NCBI RefSeq assembly: GCF_902635505.1
Contig: NC_045432.1
Span: 6,445,275-6,509,274 of the forward strand
Origin: Sarcophilus harrisii
Lineage: Eukaryota; Chordata; Mammalia; Dasyuromorphia; Dasyuridae
Direction of reading: 5' to 3'
DNA length: 64,000 nucleotides
A program made the translations under genes and the position numbers. Below are positions 9,831 to 20,161 of the stretch, piece after piece; within the stretch, counting starts at the first letter, position 1, and each line of letters opens with the position of its first letter. The notes beneath the pieces were generated by a model, which ran no database searches, was not told the DNA's origin, and saw only the letters and a program-made list of their open reading frames with translations.

Positions 9831-10176
9831 AATGCTGATTTCCCCTTCACTAGAGCTAAAGAGAGGAGAACCTTTTTTTTTTTTACCCTTCCCTCTTTCC
9901 CATACCCCTTCCTCTCTCCTTCCTCTTTCCCTTTCTCCTTTTCTTTTTTCTGCTCTCCATCCCTCCTCTTCTCTTCCCTCCTCCCCCTCTCTTGTCCGTT
10001 GGTCTTTCTCTTCTTTTTCTAGCTCTCCCGCGTGCCCCACCCCCTCACGATGGATTCTGTCCGACTTGTTTGAAGGAAAACGCAGCCAAGCAGAACTTCG
10101 AGCACAGGAGTCAGAAGCGATCCCAGTGACGATGTAGAGGCGATGCTTGGTCAGCAGCGCTGGAAACCAGCGGGCG
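9831..10176. other. Segment E1, pyrimidine tract and sequence 3' of F8
   Basis: A long T/C-rich tract (about 9,868-10,025) is followed by sequence shared with 20,845-20,989. It lies downstream of the F8 poly(A) signal on the minus strand. No gene is seen. Confidence 0.55.
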
Positions 10177-10182
10177 TTTATT
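10177..10182 (-). terminator. Probable F8 poly(A) signal
   Basis: AATAAA on the minus strand, about 565 bases past the F8 stop codon. It is retained in copy E2 at 20,990-20,995. This 3'UTR would be much shorter than the human one (about 1.8 kb). Confidence 0.6.
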
Positions 10183-10744
10183 TAGGCGACCCCAGATTGT
10201 GGGCCATGGATCAACAGGACCCGGTTAGCAAAGAGCTGTTTAATGGGATGCTAGAAAGTCACAGATAATCCACCTCACCCCACCCCCAGCAACCCCCGAA
10301 ACAGGCGAGCCCCCAGGCCACGGCCACGTTATTTCCTCCTCAATCTGGGGTACTCTTCTGGGCTAAACTGCCCTGTTCTAGGTGAGGGAGGCCAAGATCA
10401 CCATTCCTCCTGGGAGAGAAACTAGAGGGAGCGGGGTCACAGCTGAGAGGGAGGGGGATTACAGCTGGGAGGGAGGGAGGGGATCACAGCTGGGAGGCAG
10501 TGGGATCACAGCTGGGAGGGAGGGGGATCACAGCTGGGAGGCAATGGGATCCCAACTGGGAGGGAGGGGGATCACAGCTGGGAGGGAGGGGCCACCTCCT
10601 CTCTTCTCCTCTCTAGGCTGGGCCTGAGGTGGTTGGGAATCCCAGAAAGCCCCCTTGCCCCACATGTCCAAGTCCCCTCTTGGCATCCCCCGTGGCAGGG
10701 TGGCTGAGCTAGGTGGGGAGCACGTCCCGCCCACACTGGAGCCA
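10183..10744 (-). other. F8: F8 3' untranslated region with a 22-bp VNTR
   Basis: This is the sequence between the F8 stop codon and the AATAAA. From 10,432 to 10,595 it holds about seven to eight units of a roughly 22-bp repeat containing GGGATCACAGCTGGGAGG. Copy E2 shares only the first 200 or so bases next to the poly(A) signal and then turns into the 40-bp minisatellite. Confidence 0.6.
10432..10595. repeat. 22-bp VNTR inside the F8 3'UTR
   Basis: Tandem units share GGGATCACAGCTGGGAGG followed by GAGGG or CAGTG. It is not found elsewhere in the window. Confidence 0.85.
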
Positions 10745-10897
10745 TTAGGACGGCTGCTGAGTGTCACAACCCAGAACCTCCACCCTCAGAGCAAATGTGG
10801 TTGGCCCAGCGCCAGGGTGAACTCAGATGGCTGGCAAACAGGGGAGGCTCCACAGGGTTCACCACGGGGCTCGAATGATTCCGATTTCCTTAAAGAT
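10745..10897 (-). CDS. F8: Coagulation factor VIII, exon 26 coding part (C-terminus)
   Basis: The exon follows a very good acceptor (tttcttctttcag) and is phase 0, as in human. It opens IFKE, like human VFQG, and in the neighbouring frame continues with SSPVVNPVEPPLF, like TPVVNSLDPPLL. It ends LRVEVLGCDTQQPS and stop, against human LRMEVLGCEAQDLY. The cysteine that closes the C2 disulfide is kept. The length is 153 bp with stop, against 156 in human, and the frame changes at least twice, so small base losses are likely. This is the only copy of exon 26 in the window. Its partner exons in the same copy are the decayed ones at 13.6-14.85 kb; the readable ones are in C1. The assignment to F8 rather than F5 rests on the C-terminal extension after the last cysteine. 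Confidence 0.87.
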
Positions 10898-11764
10898 CTG
10901 AAAGAAGAAAGAGGAGGTTTGTTGCTCAGAGCAGCAAGGAAGTGCGGTCCCCACACCCAACGGCCAAGGGAGCACGGGCAGCGTCCCCAACCGACACCTG
11001 GAGGTGAGGGAAAGGGCTACACGGCCCTCCCCTGCAAAGGCAGCAGCAGGGTTGGGGCGGCTGGTCCCCTGGGGCCCCTGCCCATGGGAAGGTCTGGAGC
11101 ACAGGCTCAGAGCCTCGAGGATGTGAGGAGCCAAAGAGCAGAGCCCGTCCCGGAAGGGGGAGACTTGGGGCCAGAAGGGACCAGGCTGGGGGAACCCAAG
11201 CCTCAGAGCCCTGAGGAGGTGCTGCCCCCAGAGGGCCTCCCCTTCACCTCCTGCAGCCTGAAGCAAGAGAAACTTGAGACTGGGGCAGCTCAGGACCCCT
11301 GCTGGGCCCACCTCCTGCCCTGCTCCCAGATGCACCTGCTGCCCCGGTCACTTCCCCACTTTAGACCCAGAAAGGGCCTTCAACCCTTCTTTTTGGGGCT
11401 TCTACCCTCAGGGTGGGATGGTGGAGCCAGAAGATTTTCTCAGAACAGGGCTTTTCAAGGCATAAAAGAAAACAGGGCTCCAAGAGAAAGGGAGTGTGTT
11501 GTTATATCCCCAGCCCCTGCACTTCCCAGAGCCTTAGGTGAGAGACCCCTCTGCCCAAAAAGTTTCTGTCCCCGTCCCCATCCTGGAACTTGGAAGCAGT
11601 GAGGGGCAGCCCAGGACTAGAGGAAGGTGACACCTTTCTTGGCTCAAATCCTGTTTCTGGCACTCAAGAGCTGTGGGAGCTTGGAGAAGTTGCCACGTCT
11701 GCTAAGTTTCTGTTTCCTCAAGTGTAAAATGAATGAATGAACAAAGCACTGGGGATCCTTGCAG
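10898..11764. other. F8 intron 25, part next to exon 26
   Basis: Unique GC-rich sequence, ending with a MIR fragment at about 11,636-11,730. A long open frame crosses it on the plus strand and also runs antisense through exon 26; I take it as chance. Confidence 0.5.
11636..11730 (+). repeat. MIR-type SINE fragment, 5' half
   Basis: This carries recognisable MIR words in order: GGCTCAAATCCTG, GAGCTGTGGGAGC, and the 'tttctgtttcctcaagtgtaaaatga' type ending. The copy is old and diverged. Confidence 0.7.
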
Positions 11765-11845
11765 AAAACACACTCCCTCCCCCCTCAGGGGCTTCCCTAC
11801 AGGGAAAAGACAGTCCCTCCCCACTCAGGGGTCTCCTTACAGGGA
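11765..11845. repeat. Two units of the 40-bp minisatellite
   Basis: Two units (GGCTTCCCTACAGGGAAAAG and the next) join segment E1 to B2. They are the same family as the 34-kb array from 21,285 on, so the array has a two-unit counterpart in F8 intron 25. Confidence 0.8.
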
Positions 11846-12835
11846 AAGGAGATGGAAAGGCCCTTTCAGTCCCTTAGGTTATACTGGCAAAGCAGGGAGG
11901 GAAAGACACTTTTTGACACTTCCACTGGTCATCACACCATGTTCTGCCTTTTCTCAGCAAGCCAGTGGTGCCGAGGACCCTAGGGAGGACTCCTGTTGTG
12001 GCCTGCCCAGTGGGCCTGGCAGAGCCTTCCCAGGCACATCTCTGATAGGGAGAAGCCGTTGCTGACACAGATGATGGCTGTTGCGGCTGGTCTGGAAGCA
12101 GGCCCGGTGATCTCTGGGATTGGGGGGAGAGAGAGCAGGCCCCTCCTTCCCAGAGGCTGCTCCCCCAGACAGAGGGCTTGGGGGCTTGGGTTGCTGTGTG
12201 GGGACAAAGGGGAACGGTTCTTGAACTCAAAAGTCCTAAGTTGTCTCCACTGGGGTCTGAAAGGAAGCGGTTGGGGAACCGGGGATGGGCCATTGGCCCT
12301 GGGAGCCCCGGAGAAGTGGCTCTATTTTCCCTACGGGGACCTGCTCGGGCACAGAAAGGAAATCCAAGGGCTCTTCAAGGCTGAGGTCTGGGCCCTTGTT
12401 TGCCAGAGGAGGCGAGTGAAGCCTCGGAGAAGCTCAGTGACCAATTCCAGTTGGGAAAGCGGTATTTTCTTCCCTAATTTCTGAGCCTCTTTTTTGTGTC
12501 CTTTACAGGATGACTCAGTTTCGAATTCTGAACCGAGGGGGGTCTAATCATTTTCAGGGTGATGTCAGGTCGGGCTTCTGGGATGTGGCTGCAGGACTCA
12601 AATCCCCACCCAAGGCATCGAACGAGGGGACTTGGCGCAATCTGCAGAGGAACCCTGGCCAGTCCTCTTGTGGCACAGATTGGGGAAGTGATGTTCTAGG
12701 CCCCCCAGGCTGAGATTGGAGCCAGGCCCTTAAACCCAAGTGATCAGCAGCTTCAGGAGGCAAAGGAGCTCAAGAATTCTCTGGCCTAGGGAGGGGCCCT
12801 ACAGCCAAACACAAGTGGTCCAGGGAATAAGAGAC
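11846..12835. other. Segment B2, second copy of intron 25 sequence
   Basis: Matches 4,030-4,969 with small gaps; several gaps lie in B1, so B2 is the fuller version. No gene is seen. Confidence 0.6.
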
Positions 12836-13070
12836 AGGGAGGGGGAGCAGGGGGAGGGAGAAGGGGGACCAGCAGGAGGGAGAAGGGAGGAACAGAGGGA
12901 GGGAAGGGAGGAACAGAGGGAGGGAAGGGGAGGAACAGAGGGAGGGAAGGGGACCAAGAGGAGGGAGAAGGGAGGAACAGAGGGAGGGAAGGGGGGACCA
13001 GCAGGAGGGAGAAGGGAGGAACAGAGGGAGGGAGAAGGGAGGAACAGAGGGAGGGAAGGGGGGTAAAGGG
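12836..13070. repeat. GA-rich purine block in B2
   Basis: Counterpart of 4,970-5,245, with the same purine words and a different unit order and number. Confidence 0.85.
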
Positions 13071-13604
13071 GGAAAGAAACCTCTGACCAGCCTAAGCCGA
13101 AGCAAAACTCTTCTGCAGACGAAATCTGTCACCAGAACCCCCCTCCCCGGTGACCTTTAAACTTGCTTCCTCCCCTGCCAGGTTTCTGGGGGCATCCAGT
13201 AAGAAAATTCCCGGAGGATTCTGGTTTGGAGGAATGCTCGTTTTCCTGGAATTGGAAAGGAAAGGTGTGGTTTGTCGGAGGTAGTTTGGGCTTGAGTGGT
13301 GCGGAGGGTGGTTTTGTTTTGAGAAGGTTTGCCTGGAGAGGGAAAGGTTTGTGGTTTTTGCTGGGAAGCCGTGGTTTAGGGCTTTAGGTGGATAGAGGGG
13401 GAGAGAGCTGGAATGACTTTTGTGCCCCAAAGCGTATTGAAAGCTTGAGTTACGGTAGGGTTAATTTCTGTGTTTTTATAGGCCGGTTGGTGTTGTGTCC
13501 TCCTTGTGTGAGGTGTCTCGTGACTGAGGGGAGGGTGGTCGCTCGTGGGTGGGAGTTGGCGTTGTTTCCAACCGCCCGGGGTTTTGCTTTTTTAAGAGCC
13601 AGCG

Positions 13605-13738
13605 TACTTGGATTGGTGGTTTTGATGAAAGAAGGTCAGGCTTGTTTTCGGCTGTGGAGAGAAGAATTTACGAATGCGGGGAGGATGATCTTTTGTGTGG
13701 ACTTTTTATGGCTTGGTACGGGGCATGCCTGCGTTTCC
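13605..13738 (-). pseudogene. F8: Decayed second copy of F8 exon 25
   Basis: Aligned to 5,903-6,079 through the shared flanks (the 'gatgaaagaagg' word on the low side, 'ggacgggat' on the high side). Only about 134 of 177 bp remain and no frame is open. It lies in the cytosine-poor patch. Confidence 0.65.
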
Positions 13739-14432
13739 GGAGGACGGGATGGCGTGTGCCGTGTTAAGTCCCCGGGCGCCCGAATCAGGGGGTTTGCTGG
13801 GTGACGCGAGCCCAGAGAAGGGTAGGGAGGTTTGCGCAGGAGCGGATAGGGGGATCCGGACCTTTACCTTTGGGAGTTAGGAGGGCGGGATGGAGTTGTC
13901 ACGGGCTTCCTTATGGAGGGCGCAGGGTGGCTTTTCGCCGTTCAATTCTTCGTGAATCTTAGTTGAAAATGGATTTCTTGTACTAAAACGACTTTTCCAC
14001 CTGTGGTCTTTGGGGGGGGGGAGGCCGGGGGGAGGGGGTTTGAGTCGACCGGCTAAGTTTTGGCTTGGATGTTTTTCTCATCGCTTTTGTTCCGTTTGGG
14101 AGCCCCGGGGGGTGCTGGCTGAGCGCCCACTATTCTTGGAGGGGCTTATTATCTCGCGTGGTGTTTCCCTTTGCTCTGGGCCGAAGTGTATTGCCTGGGC
14201 CGGGAAGGCCTATATCCTCCCGGAGGCCGAAGGCCTTCCCTGCCCGGCGGGCGGCGCTGAGGCCTGCAGTTGCTTTTGGGACCGGGAGTTTGGAGTTTGT
14301 GGCCAGGGTTAGGTGGTGCCGGGCGTGAGGAGGGAGGGGTTTAGACGGAAACGAGGGGGGATGGATGGGAAGGGAGTGAGTGGAGGGAGGAGGTGGGGTT
14401 TTGGAAGCCGGGATTGCCTGGAGGGAAAGGAG

Positions 14433-14535
14433 GCAAGTGATGCTGGCCGTCCTGCCTGTGGTTCTGGGAAAGTGAGTTTCCTGGCCCTGGGGGGGGGACA
14501 TGGCTTGCGGGCTTCGGCTGGGTTTCCGGGTGGGG
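14433..14535 (-). pseudogene. F8: Decayed second copy of F8 exon 24
   Basis: Aligned to 7,117-7,262 through the preceding 'gattgcctggaggg' word. About two thirds of the length remains, and the coding content is not readable. Confidence 0.5.
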
Positions 14536-14736
14536 AGGGGTGGGTGGGGAGGGGGGGTCCCGTGCTGTTTGGGATGTGGAGATGGTGTTTTACAAGGGGA
14601 GGTGGCCTGGGGGCCGGGTAGGGTGCCCGTTGTTTTCCCCTTCCCAAGTGCGGGGACCCTTCCTGGGCTGAGGGGGGGGGGTGGGCAGCCTGCGGGTTAC
14701 GTAGGGGACGCCGTGGCCAGGGGGGGCTTGGGCATC

Positions 14737-14848
14737 ACCAGGCTCAGCCAGAGTTACGCAGGTACCGCAGCTGGTGAGGGTTGAGGGCAGAAGGGCACAG
14801 GAGGGTTAAACGATTTTTGATTCCTTGGAGATCACGTTCCAAGAAGAC
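14737..14848 (-). pseudogene. F8: Decayed second copy of F8 exon 23
   Basis: Aligned to 7,695-7,841. The 5' end of the exon is recognisable by 'cacgttccaagaagac' next to the acceptor. About 110 of 147 bp remain, with no open frame. Confidence 0.65.
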
Positions 14849-16204
14849 TGGGGGCCGGGATGGGCCGGCCGGGGGTTCCGGAGCCGGGAGCCCCAGCGCC
14901 CTCCCACGGGTAACGCCCCAGGGGAAGGTTTCCAGACGAGGTGGCACGTGCAGAGACCCCAGCCCACCCTCCTTGGGAGTGAGCAGCTGGACGTTTCCCG
15001 GTGCCCATTGCTTGCCCCAACGCGAGAGATTCTGGCCCTAGGCGGCTATGTCGCAGTCCCGTGCCGTCCTGGTTCCCTGGCCTGTGCCTGCTCAGTGGCG
15101 GCTTCTGCCCACAGCCTCTGCCCTGGAGGGCTCGTGCCTGTGTTCCCTTGCCCTGCCGCCTTGTTGAGGGGTGTGTTTGCCAGTTTTGCCGTTTCTGCCC
15201 CAGAGGGCTTCGTGCCGCCAGTGGTGCTTGCTCCTCTGTCCCTGGGCGTTCGTGCCGCTCAGCTGTGCTCACGTTCTCTACCCCGAGGCGCTTCGTGTTT
15301 GAACTGGTCCCTCCGCCCCCTCCCAGGCGTTATCCTGAGGCCGTGGCCGCAGCGGCCCTCCCACTCTCAGCCTGCGGAGCTCGTGCCCGCCCTCCCCTGC
15401 CCTTCTGTTCCAGGCCGAGCTGCCCTGCCCAAAACTGTTGTCCCGCTCCCCCTGCCTCCCACGCTCGTGCCCTGGTGCTCGTGCCTTGGTGCTCGTGCCC
15501 TGGTGCTCGTGCCCGTTGCAGTGTGCCCAGATCCCAGCCAGGTGTAGAAAAGGGGCCAGTGGCCGACATCCGGAGCGGCCCTTGCGTCCTTTCCCGGGTC
15601 ACTAGGCCGCGCCTGCCCCCGACAAGGATGACTGCCCGCCCATGACACTGAGCCTCGGGCTCGCCGAGTAGGTCTGGCTCCTGGTCCCGAGCCCAGCAGA
15701 GGCAGCGCTCATGCTTCCCACTTCCTCCCGGAGCCGCTTGCTTCTGACTCGGAGGAGATCCCAGAGAGCAGATCTGAGCAGGGATCTCCCGCCCAACAGC
15801 CGCCCCCCGCAGGCTGCTAGCAAACGGTTCCCCAAGCACTGAGGCTCACCCCGGTCTTCGGGAAGTTTCCCCCTCCCCTCAACCCTCTGTGTGCCTTTCA
15901 CTCACACCCGGTTCTGTGCTTTGGAGGCGGACGAGCAGCGCCGCCCCCTTCCCTGCCAAAGAACCGCAGGGTTCAACCTTCCAAGCCACCTTGGCCAACG
16001 CTCAGACTCGGCGGAGGCCTCAGAAGCGGGACCAAAGGCGCAGGGCCCTCCCTCCCCCATGGCTGGGGAGCACCCAGCAGGCTCCCGGGCCCAGGGCTCT
16101 CAGTTCCAGGAGGATGGAGCCGCGCGGACGGAAGGTTTTCCGGCATTTCAGCCCCGTCCACTCTCCCTGACCCCATCTGGGGTTCTCTCGGGAGACGTAC
16201 TACA
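14849..16204. other. Second copy of F8 intron 22 sequence
   Basis: Matches 7,842-9,169. It is gapped up to about 15,350 and then close to identical, with the 14-bp VNTR at 15,463-15,518. No exon is seen. Confidence 0.6.
15463..15518. repeat. 14-bp VNTR, second copy
   Basis: Four units of CTCGTGCCCTGGTG, one with a T in place of a C. Confidence 0.9.
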
Positions 16205-17830
16205 ACAGCTTGTCATTTGTCAGGTAACAGAAATCTGGAATCCAAAGTAGTGTAACAGCCAGTGGCAGGGGACAGCACAATGGTGGGAGATCAAAAGAAA
16301 AAAATCACAGGAAGATCAATGGGACCAGATCAGGAGATCAGAAAAAAGAGGACAAAGTTGAAAGGGACAGTGGAGAGAAGAGGGTTATCAAGTAGATCCA
16401 AGAGAAATCCCTAAAAGACATCAGGGGAATATATATGGAGCCAAAAGGCAAGAAGAAAAGGTTGTAGGGGGCAACATTTTACTGGGAGCTCAGGAGAAAG
16501 AGATATGCAGTCCAAGGGCAGGAAGAAAAGATTTTAGGATACAACAGGTTGCTGGGAGTTTCGGGGCAGAGATTCACAGGAACATATTGGGGAAGTGATC
16601 AGGAGCTCAGTGCAGAAGAGGAGAAAGTTAAAAACAACAGCAGGGGACTGGGAGATCCGGGAAAGACCCCCCCCCCCCATGAACAACAAGGACAGAGATT
16701 CACAGGGAGATGACAGAGATGGAGACTACGGGCAGACAGGATGCCAGTGGACAGCAGAGTCGGGGGAGAGCAAAAGAAAAACCGGAGAAAACCAGAAGAA
16801 GACCAGGCTAAAGCGCTCAGAACAGCTCAGAAAAACGGGACAAAAAGTTGAGAAAGACAGGGGTGGGGAGGGGGCAGGAAGATCTGTGAAATTTACCCAA
16901 CATGGAGATAAGGGGAGGAGATATGGAGTCCAAGGAAGGGAAGAAAAGGTTGCCAGAGAAAAGAGACCCCCGTGAAGAACAGGGAAAAAGATCCACAAGG
17001 TGATTACAGAGATCTAGGTTCCAGCGCACTAGAAGAGGGGGCAGGAAACAACAGAGTTTGGGGAGACCAAAGACCCACAAGAAGATCGAGGGGAAGAGAT
17101 CAGCAGCTCAGGGAAAGGGAAGAGAAATTAGAAAGGGATAGCAGGGGACAGGGACATCTGGGGCAGAGACTAGGCACAAAAACCCTCTAAGAGAACAAAG
17201 GAAAACATTTAGAGGAGATGCAGGGGATAGTGGAGTGAGGAAAGATAAAGATCCACAGAAAGATCAATGGGAAGAGATCAGGAGCTCAAGGTAAAGGAAG
17301 GGAAAGTTGGAACAAACAACAGGGGGCGGGGGGGGGCAGGGAGATCAGGGCAGAGACCCACCCCCCAGCCACTATCAACATAGAGAGCAGGGGAACAGAT
17401 CTACAGGGAGATGACAAGAGATCTAGAATTCAAAGTACTGGAAAAGCAGGTGTCAGGGGACAGTAGAGTGAGGAGACATCAAAGTAAAGATCCAGAGGAA
17501 GTTCCCTGGGAGGAGAGCAGGAGCTCAGGGTTAAGGAGGGGAAATTGGAACAAACAGCAGGGGGCAGGTAGATCAGGGACTGAGACCCCCCCATGGACAC
17601 AAAGGGCAGAGATCCACAAGGACATGAGGAAGGGGGGTCTGGCGTCCAAAGAAAGGAAGAGAAGGGGGTGGGGAGCATCGGGGTCCTGGGAGGTCAGGCT
17701 GAAGAGACCCCCAAGACTGGACAGAGGGAGGGGTTGGTGGCAAGGGCCAGCGGGGGCCAGCAGGGGCCAGGAGGTCGGGGCAAAGATGCACAGGGAAGGT
17801 GGGGGCAGATTTCCTCAGCTGGGGAAGGCC
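16205..17830. repeat. GATC-rich tandem repeat, copy D2
   Basis: The same family as D1, and complete here. Composite modules of about 75-230 bp carry GATCCACAGGAAGATC, AGATCAGGAGCTCA, AAAGTTGGAACAAACA and poly-C runs such as those at 16,669-16,678 and 17,587-17,593. Module lengths are irregular. No gene is seen. Confidence 0.8.
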
Positions 17831-18304
17831 TGATCTTTGTGCAGGGACCCTCAGCATTTGAGGCCCTCGCCTGCCATTTGCCCACCCTCTTAAGGCAGTT
17901 CCTGGATGAGGCCGGTCTCAGTCTCCGGACCCAGCACACAGCGTGTGGGGAGTGCAGGGAAAGTGAAAGCAGCGTTTCTAGCCAGGCCGGGGATAGAACT
18001 TTGGGGGCAGCAGGGCTTTGGGGCTTCAAATCCAGCCCCAACTGTTTGCTACATTATGACCCTGGACAAATGCTCCCATGTCCCGGGTTCCTCTCTTATA
18101 AACCAGGCATGACAGCGCCACGAACCTCCCGGGTGATTGTGGGATTGGGTAAGAAGCGCACACCCGGCGCCTGGCAAGCTAACAGGTGCCAGAGACCCGG
18201 CGGCTCTCGTGGGTGTTGTTACGCCCCCCCGGCCCCCCTCCCACCCCGTCTGAGGGCTGAGGCGTGCAGCGCGAGTCTGAACCAGCCCAGCCAGGAGATC
18301 ATCA
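17831..18304. other. Unique sequence with a MIR fragment, 3' of the A2 gene
   Basis: The MIR-like part is at 17,985-18,190. The rest shows no feature. An open frame on the plus strand that runs from the D2 repeat through the SINE is chance. Confidence 0.5.
17985..18190 (+). repeat. MIR-type SINE fragment
   Basis: The MIR body is in order: TTCAAATCCAGCCCCAACTG, ATTATGACCCTGGACAAATG, GGGTGATTGTGGGATT and GGCGCCTGGCA. It is diverged. Confidence 0.7.
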
Positions 18305-18310
18305 TTTATT
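18305..18310 (-). terminator. Probable poly(A) signal of the A2 gene
   Basis: AATAAA on the minus strand, 87 bases past the stop codon at 18,397, followed by a G/T-rich stretch (GGCTGGGCTGGTTC). This supports the neighbouring open frame as a real last exon. Confidence 0.6.
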
Positions 18311-18396
18311 TGAAACGCAAAGAAGCAATAGCGGGGACCATAGCGAGGGAATAGGGCCCGGGTCTTCTGGCACTCACTGCACGTCTGCCTCCCTCC

Positions 18397-18648
18397 TCAC
18401 ACTGCGCTGAGAAACTCACTCAGCCGGTCTCGCACTGGGCCGTACTTGTGGCTGATGCCAAAGACGTAGCCATCCTGCTTGAGAGCCAGGATGCGTCTCA
18501 GGAGGGCCTTATGCACCGCCTTCTTCTTCACAGCCTCGATAAAACTCACTGGGGGAGAGTAGACGGCGGACTCCAGGTAGGGGCAGCAGGAGATCAGGAG
18601 GGTCAGGTAGAGTAGAAGCAGGCTGCTCTTGAACAGAGAGTGCTTCAT
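18397..18648 (-). CDS. Unrecognised small secretory or membrane protein, last exon
   Basis: I do not recognise this gene. From an ATG at 18,648 it encodes 83 residues. Residues 1-8 are polar and basic, and 9-22 form a strong hydrophobic stretch (SLLLLYLTLLISCC). ESA at 26-28 could be a signal-peptidase site. Residues 37-58 form a basic, probably amphipathic helix (AVKKKAVHKALLRRILALK). The end is SEFLSAV. A good acceptor (tctgtcctcag) lies at 18,708-18,710, the frame is open from it, and a poly(A) signal follows the stop. It may therefore be a last exon whose start lies further upstream, which would turn the hydrophobic part into a membrane segment; the exon at 20,162 has the right phase. Segment A lies on the 3' side of F8 exon 26 if the copies are merged. 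In human that neighbour is SMIM9, but I see no convincing similarity. Confidence 0.5.
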   Translation of the reverse strand: MKHSLFKSSLLLLYLTLLISCCPYLESAVYSPPVSFIEAVKKKAVHKALLRRILALKQDGYVFGISHKYGPVRDRLSEFLSAV

Positions 18649-18710
18649 GCCTCTCTGACACTCGTGCTGCCCTCTCGAGCCTGGCATAGGCTGCTCCGGT
18701 TGGCGGTCTG

Positions 18711-20161
18711 AGGACAGAGAACCGGGGAGGTTATGGCTGAATCGGGCGGGAGCACATGGGTTTGGGAGTCTGTGAACCCCCTGAAGGGGTTGCTCGAGCC
18801 CCTGGGCAGGGGAGGTGATGGGGGGGTGTGGGGTCAGCCTCAGGGGGTGTGCGTCAGCTGTGAAAGCATCCCCACTTCCTGTCAGGAATCGGGGCAGCCC
18901 GCCCACCCCACCGGCTCATGCTCAAATGAGCCCTTGCTTTGGTGGAGAGAGGGTGGCCTGTGGGAGAGTGCTATCTTCAGACACGTGGCCACACCCAGCC
19001 TTTTCAAACTGTGTGTCCCCAGTTTTCACTTTGCCTGGACACGTGAGGGGACTGTGCTCAATTGGCTGTGGCAAAGCTTTGCGTCCTAAAGTTTTCTCCC
19101 TCCCTTCTCCTCCCCCCTCCCCCAGACAGCAGTGGAGGCTGAGCAGGTACAACCCCCTGAAACCGCTTTCCACCGCATGTGTTTGACATACATTAGGGCA
19201 CTTGAGGTCTAGGGGAAAGGCTGGGGGAAGGGAGGGAAAATTAGAACACAAGCATCTGTAAGGGTGGATGTGCAAAGTTATCCATGGGCTGACGAAACAA
19301 GTCAGCGCGGAAAGGCAACATTTCACTTGTCAAATATGCAGCCTTTGGGCATTCCCATGTCCTTGGTTTTTCTGGGTTTCTTTGTTAGGTCTGTGTTTTT
19401 GAGGAGTCTGAAGGGCTCCTGATCCTGCTGCGGGTGGTGACCAGCACTTTGGTGAGACGAAGCAAATTATTGCCCTTCCCACCCCTGGGCCTTGGGGCCA
19501 AACTATATGGTGGGGGGGGCTTCAGTTCTGAGACTGGTCTGGAAGTGGATTTGCCTTTGTAAAGCCCAAAAGCCCAGCAGTCTCATTTCCCACAAGGTCT
19601 CCCTCATCTCTGTCCTGAGGTGAATGGCACCACCACCAGTGACCCAAGTGGTAAGTGCTCCCTGCTGCAAGGCGTCAGAGGTCTCTGCCCTCTGCCCTCT
19701 TCCGCTCTGGGGCTCCAGGCTGCTGAGCTTCAGGAGCCCCGGGATAAGACCAGTGGGCAGCCTCTATGAGGTCATCAAATTGTTACCCAACATTCCTGTT
19801 GCCAATGGAGCCCAAAGCAGCCTGAGCTCCAAAACAGGTGGGGACGCCGCCCAGGACGTGGCTCTTCTAAGTGGGGCCCCTCCCCTAACGACTGAGGCCC
19901 GGCGCCCGCTCCCGAGCCCCTGTCCCTGCTGGAGGAGCCACTGCGCCTCGACTCACCAGGGCCCCGCCTCCCTGGTGTACCTGGGCACAGGCTTCGCCCA
20001 GACGTAATCTCCATCAAAAGCGCCTCCATCCCTTGCCTGACCAAACCACACCAAACGCTCATCCCCTAAGTAGTGCTCCCTACCCCTCCTCCACCAGTCC
20101 CAAAAACGCTCTTAGCCTAAGCTGGCCCAAAAGCCGCTCCTGAGACAGTTCTGGCTCTCAC
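18711..20161. other. Segment A2, non-coding part
   Basis: Matches 231-1,685. This would be intron or upstream sequence of the unknown gene. I see no exon, SINE or tandem repeat in it. Confidence 0.5.

Larger units (their letters stand above)
13160..14750. other. Cytosine-poor, decayed copy of the F8 exon region
   Basis: The segment can be followed against 5,330-7,740 word by word, but on the plus strand most cytosines have become T or vanished. By hand count, 13,261-13,320 has 3 C in 60 bases, while the counterpart line 5,461-5,520 has 20 in 60. Guanines are kept. The decay fades after about 14,750 and is gone by 15,360. Confidence 0.75.

Noticed and set aside
5903-10897. F8 as a processed pseudogene
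   Set aside because: Introns are present at the family's exact exon boundaries, with acceptors kept.
10655-11602. 315-codon plus-strand frame
   Set aside because: It runs antisense through F8 exon 26 and GC-rich intron, and no family is recognisable.
17593-18354. 253-codon plus-strand frame
   Set aside because: It crosses the GATC-rich repeat and a MIR SINE, so its content is repeat translation.
18397-18648. Calling the unknown gene SMIM9
   Set aside because: Position next to the F8 3' end fits, but similarity to human SMIM9 as I recall it is limited to a hydrophobic N-terminus. The C-terminal membrane segment of SMIM9 is absent.
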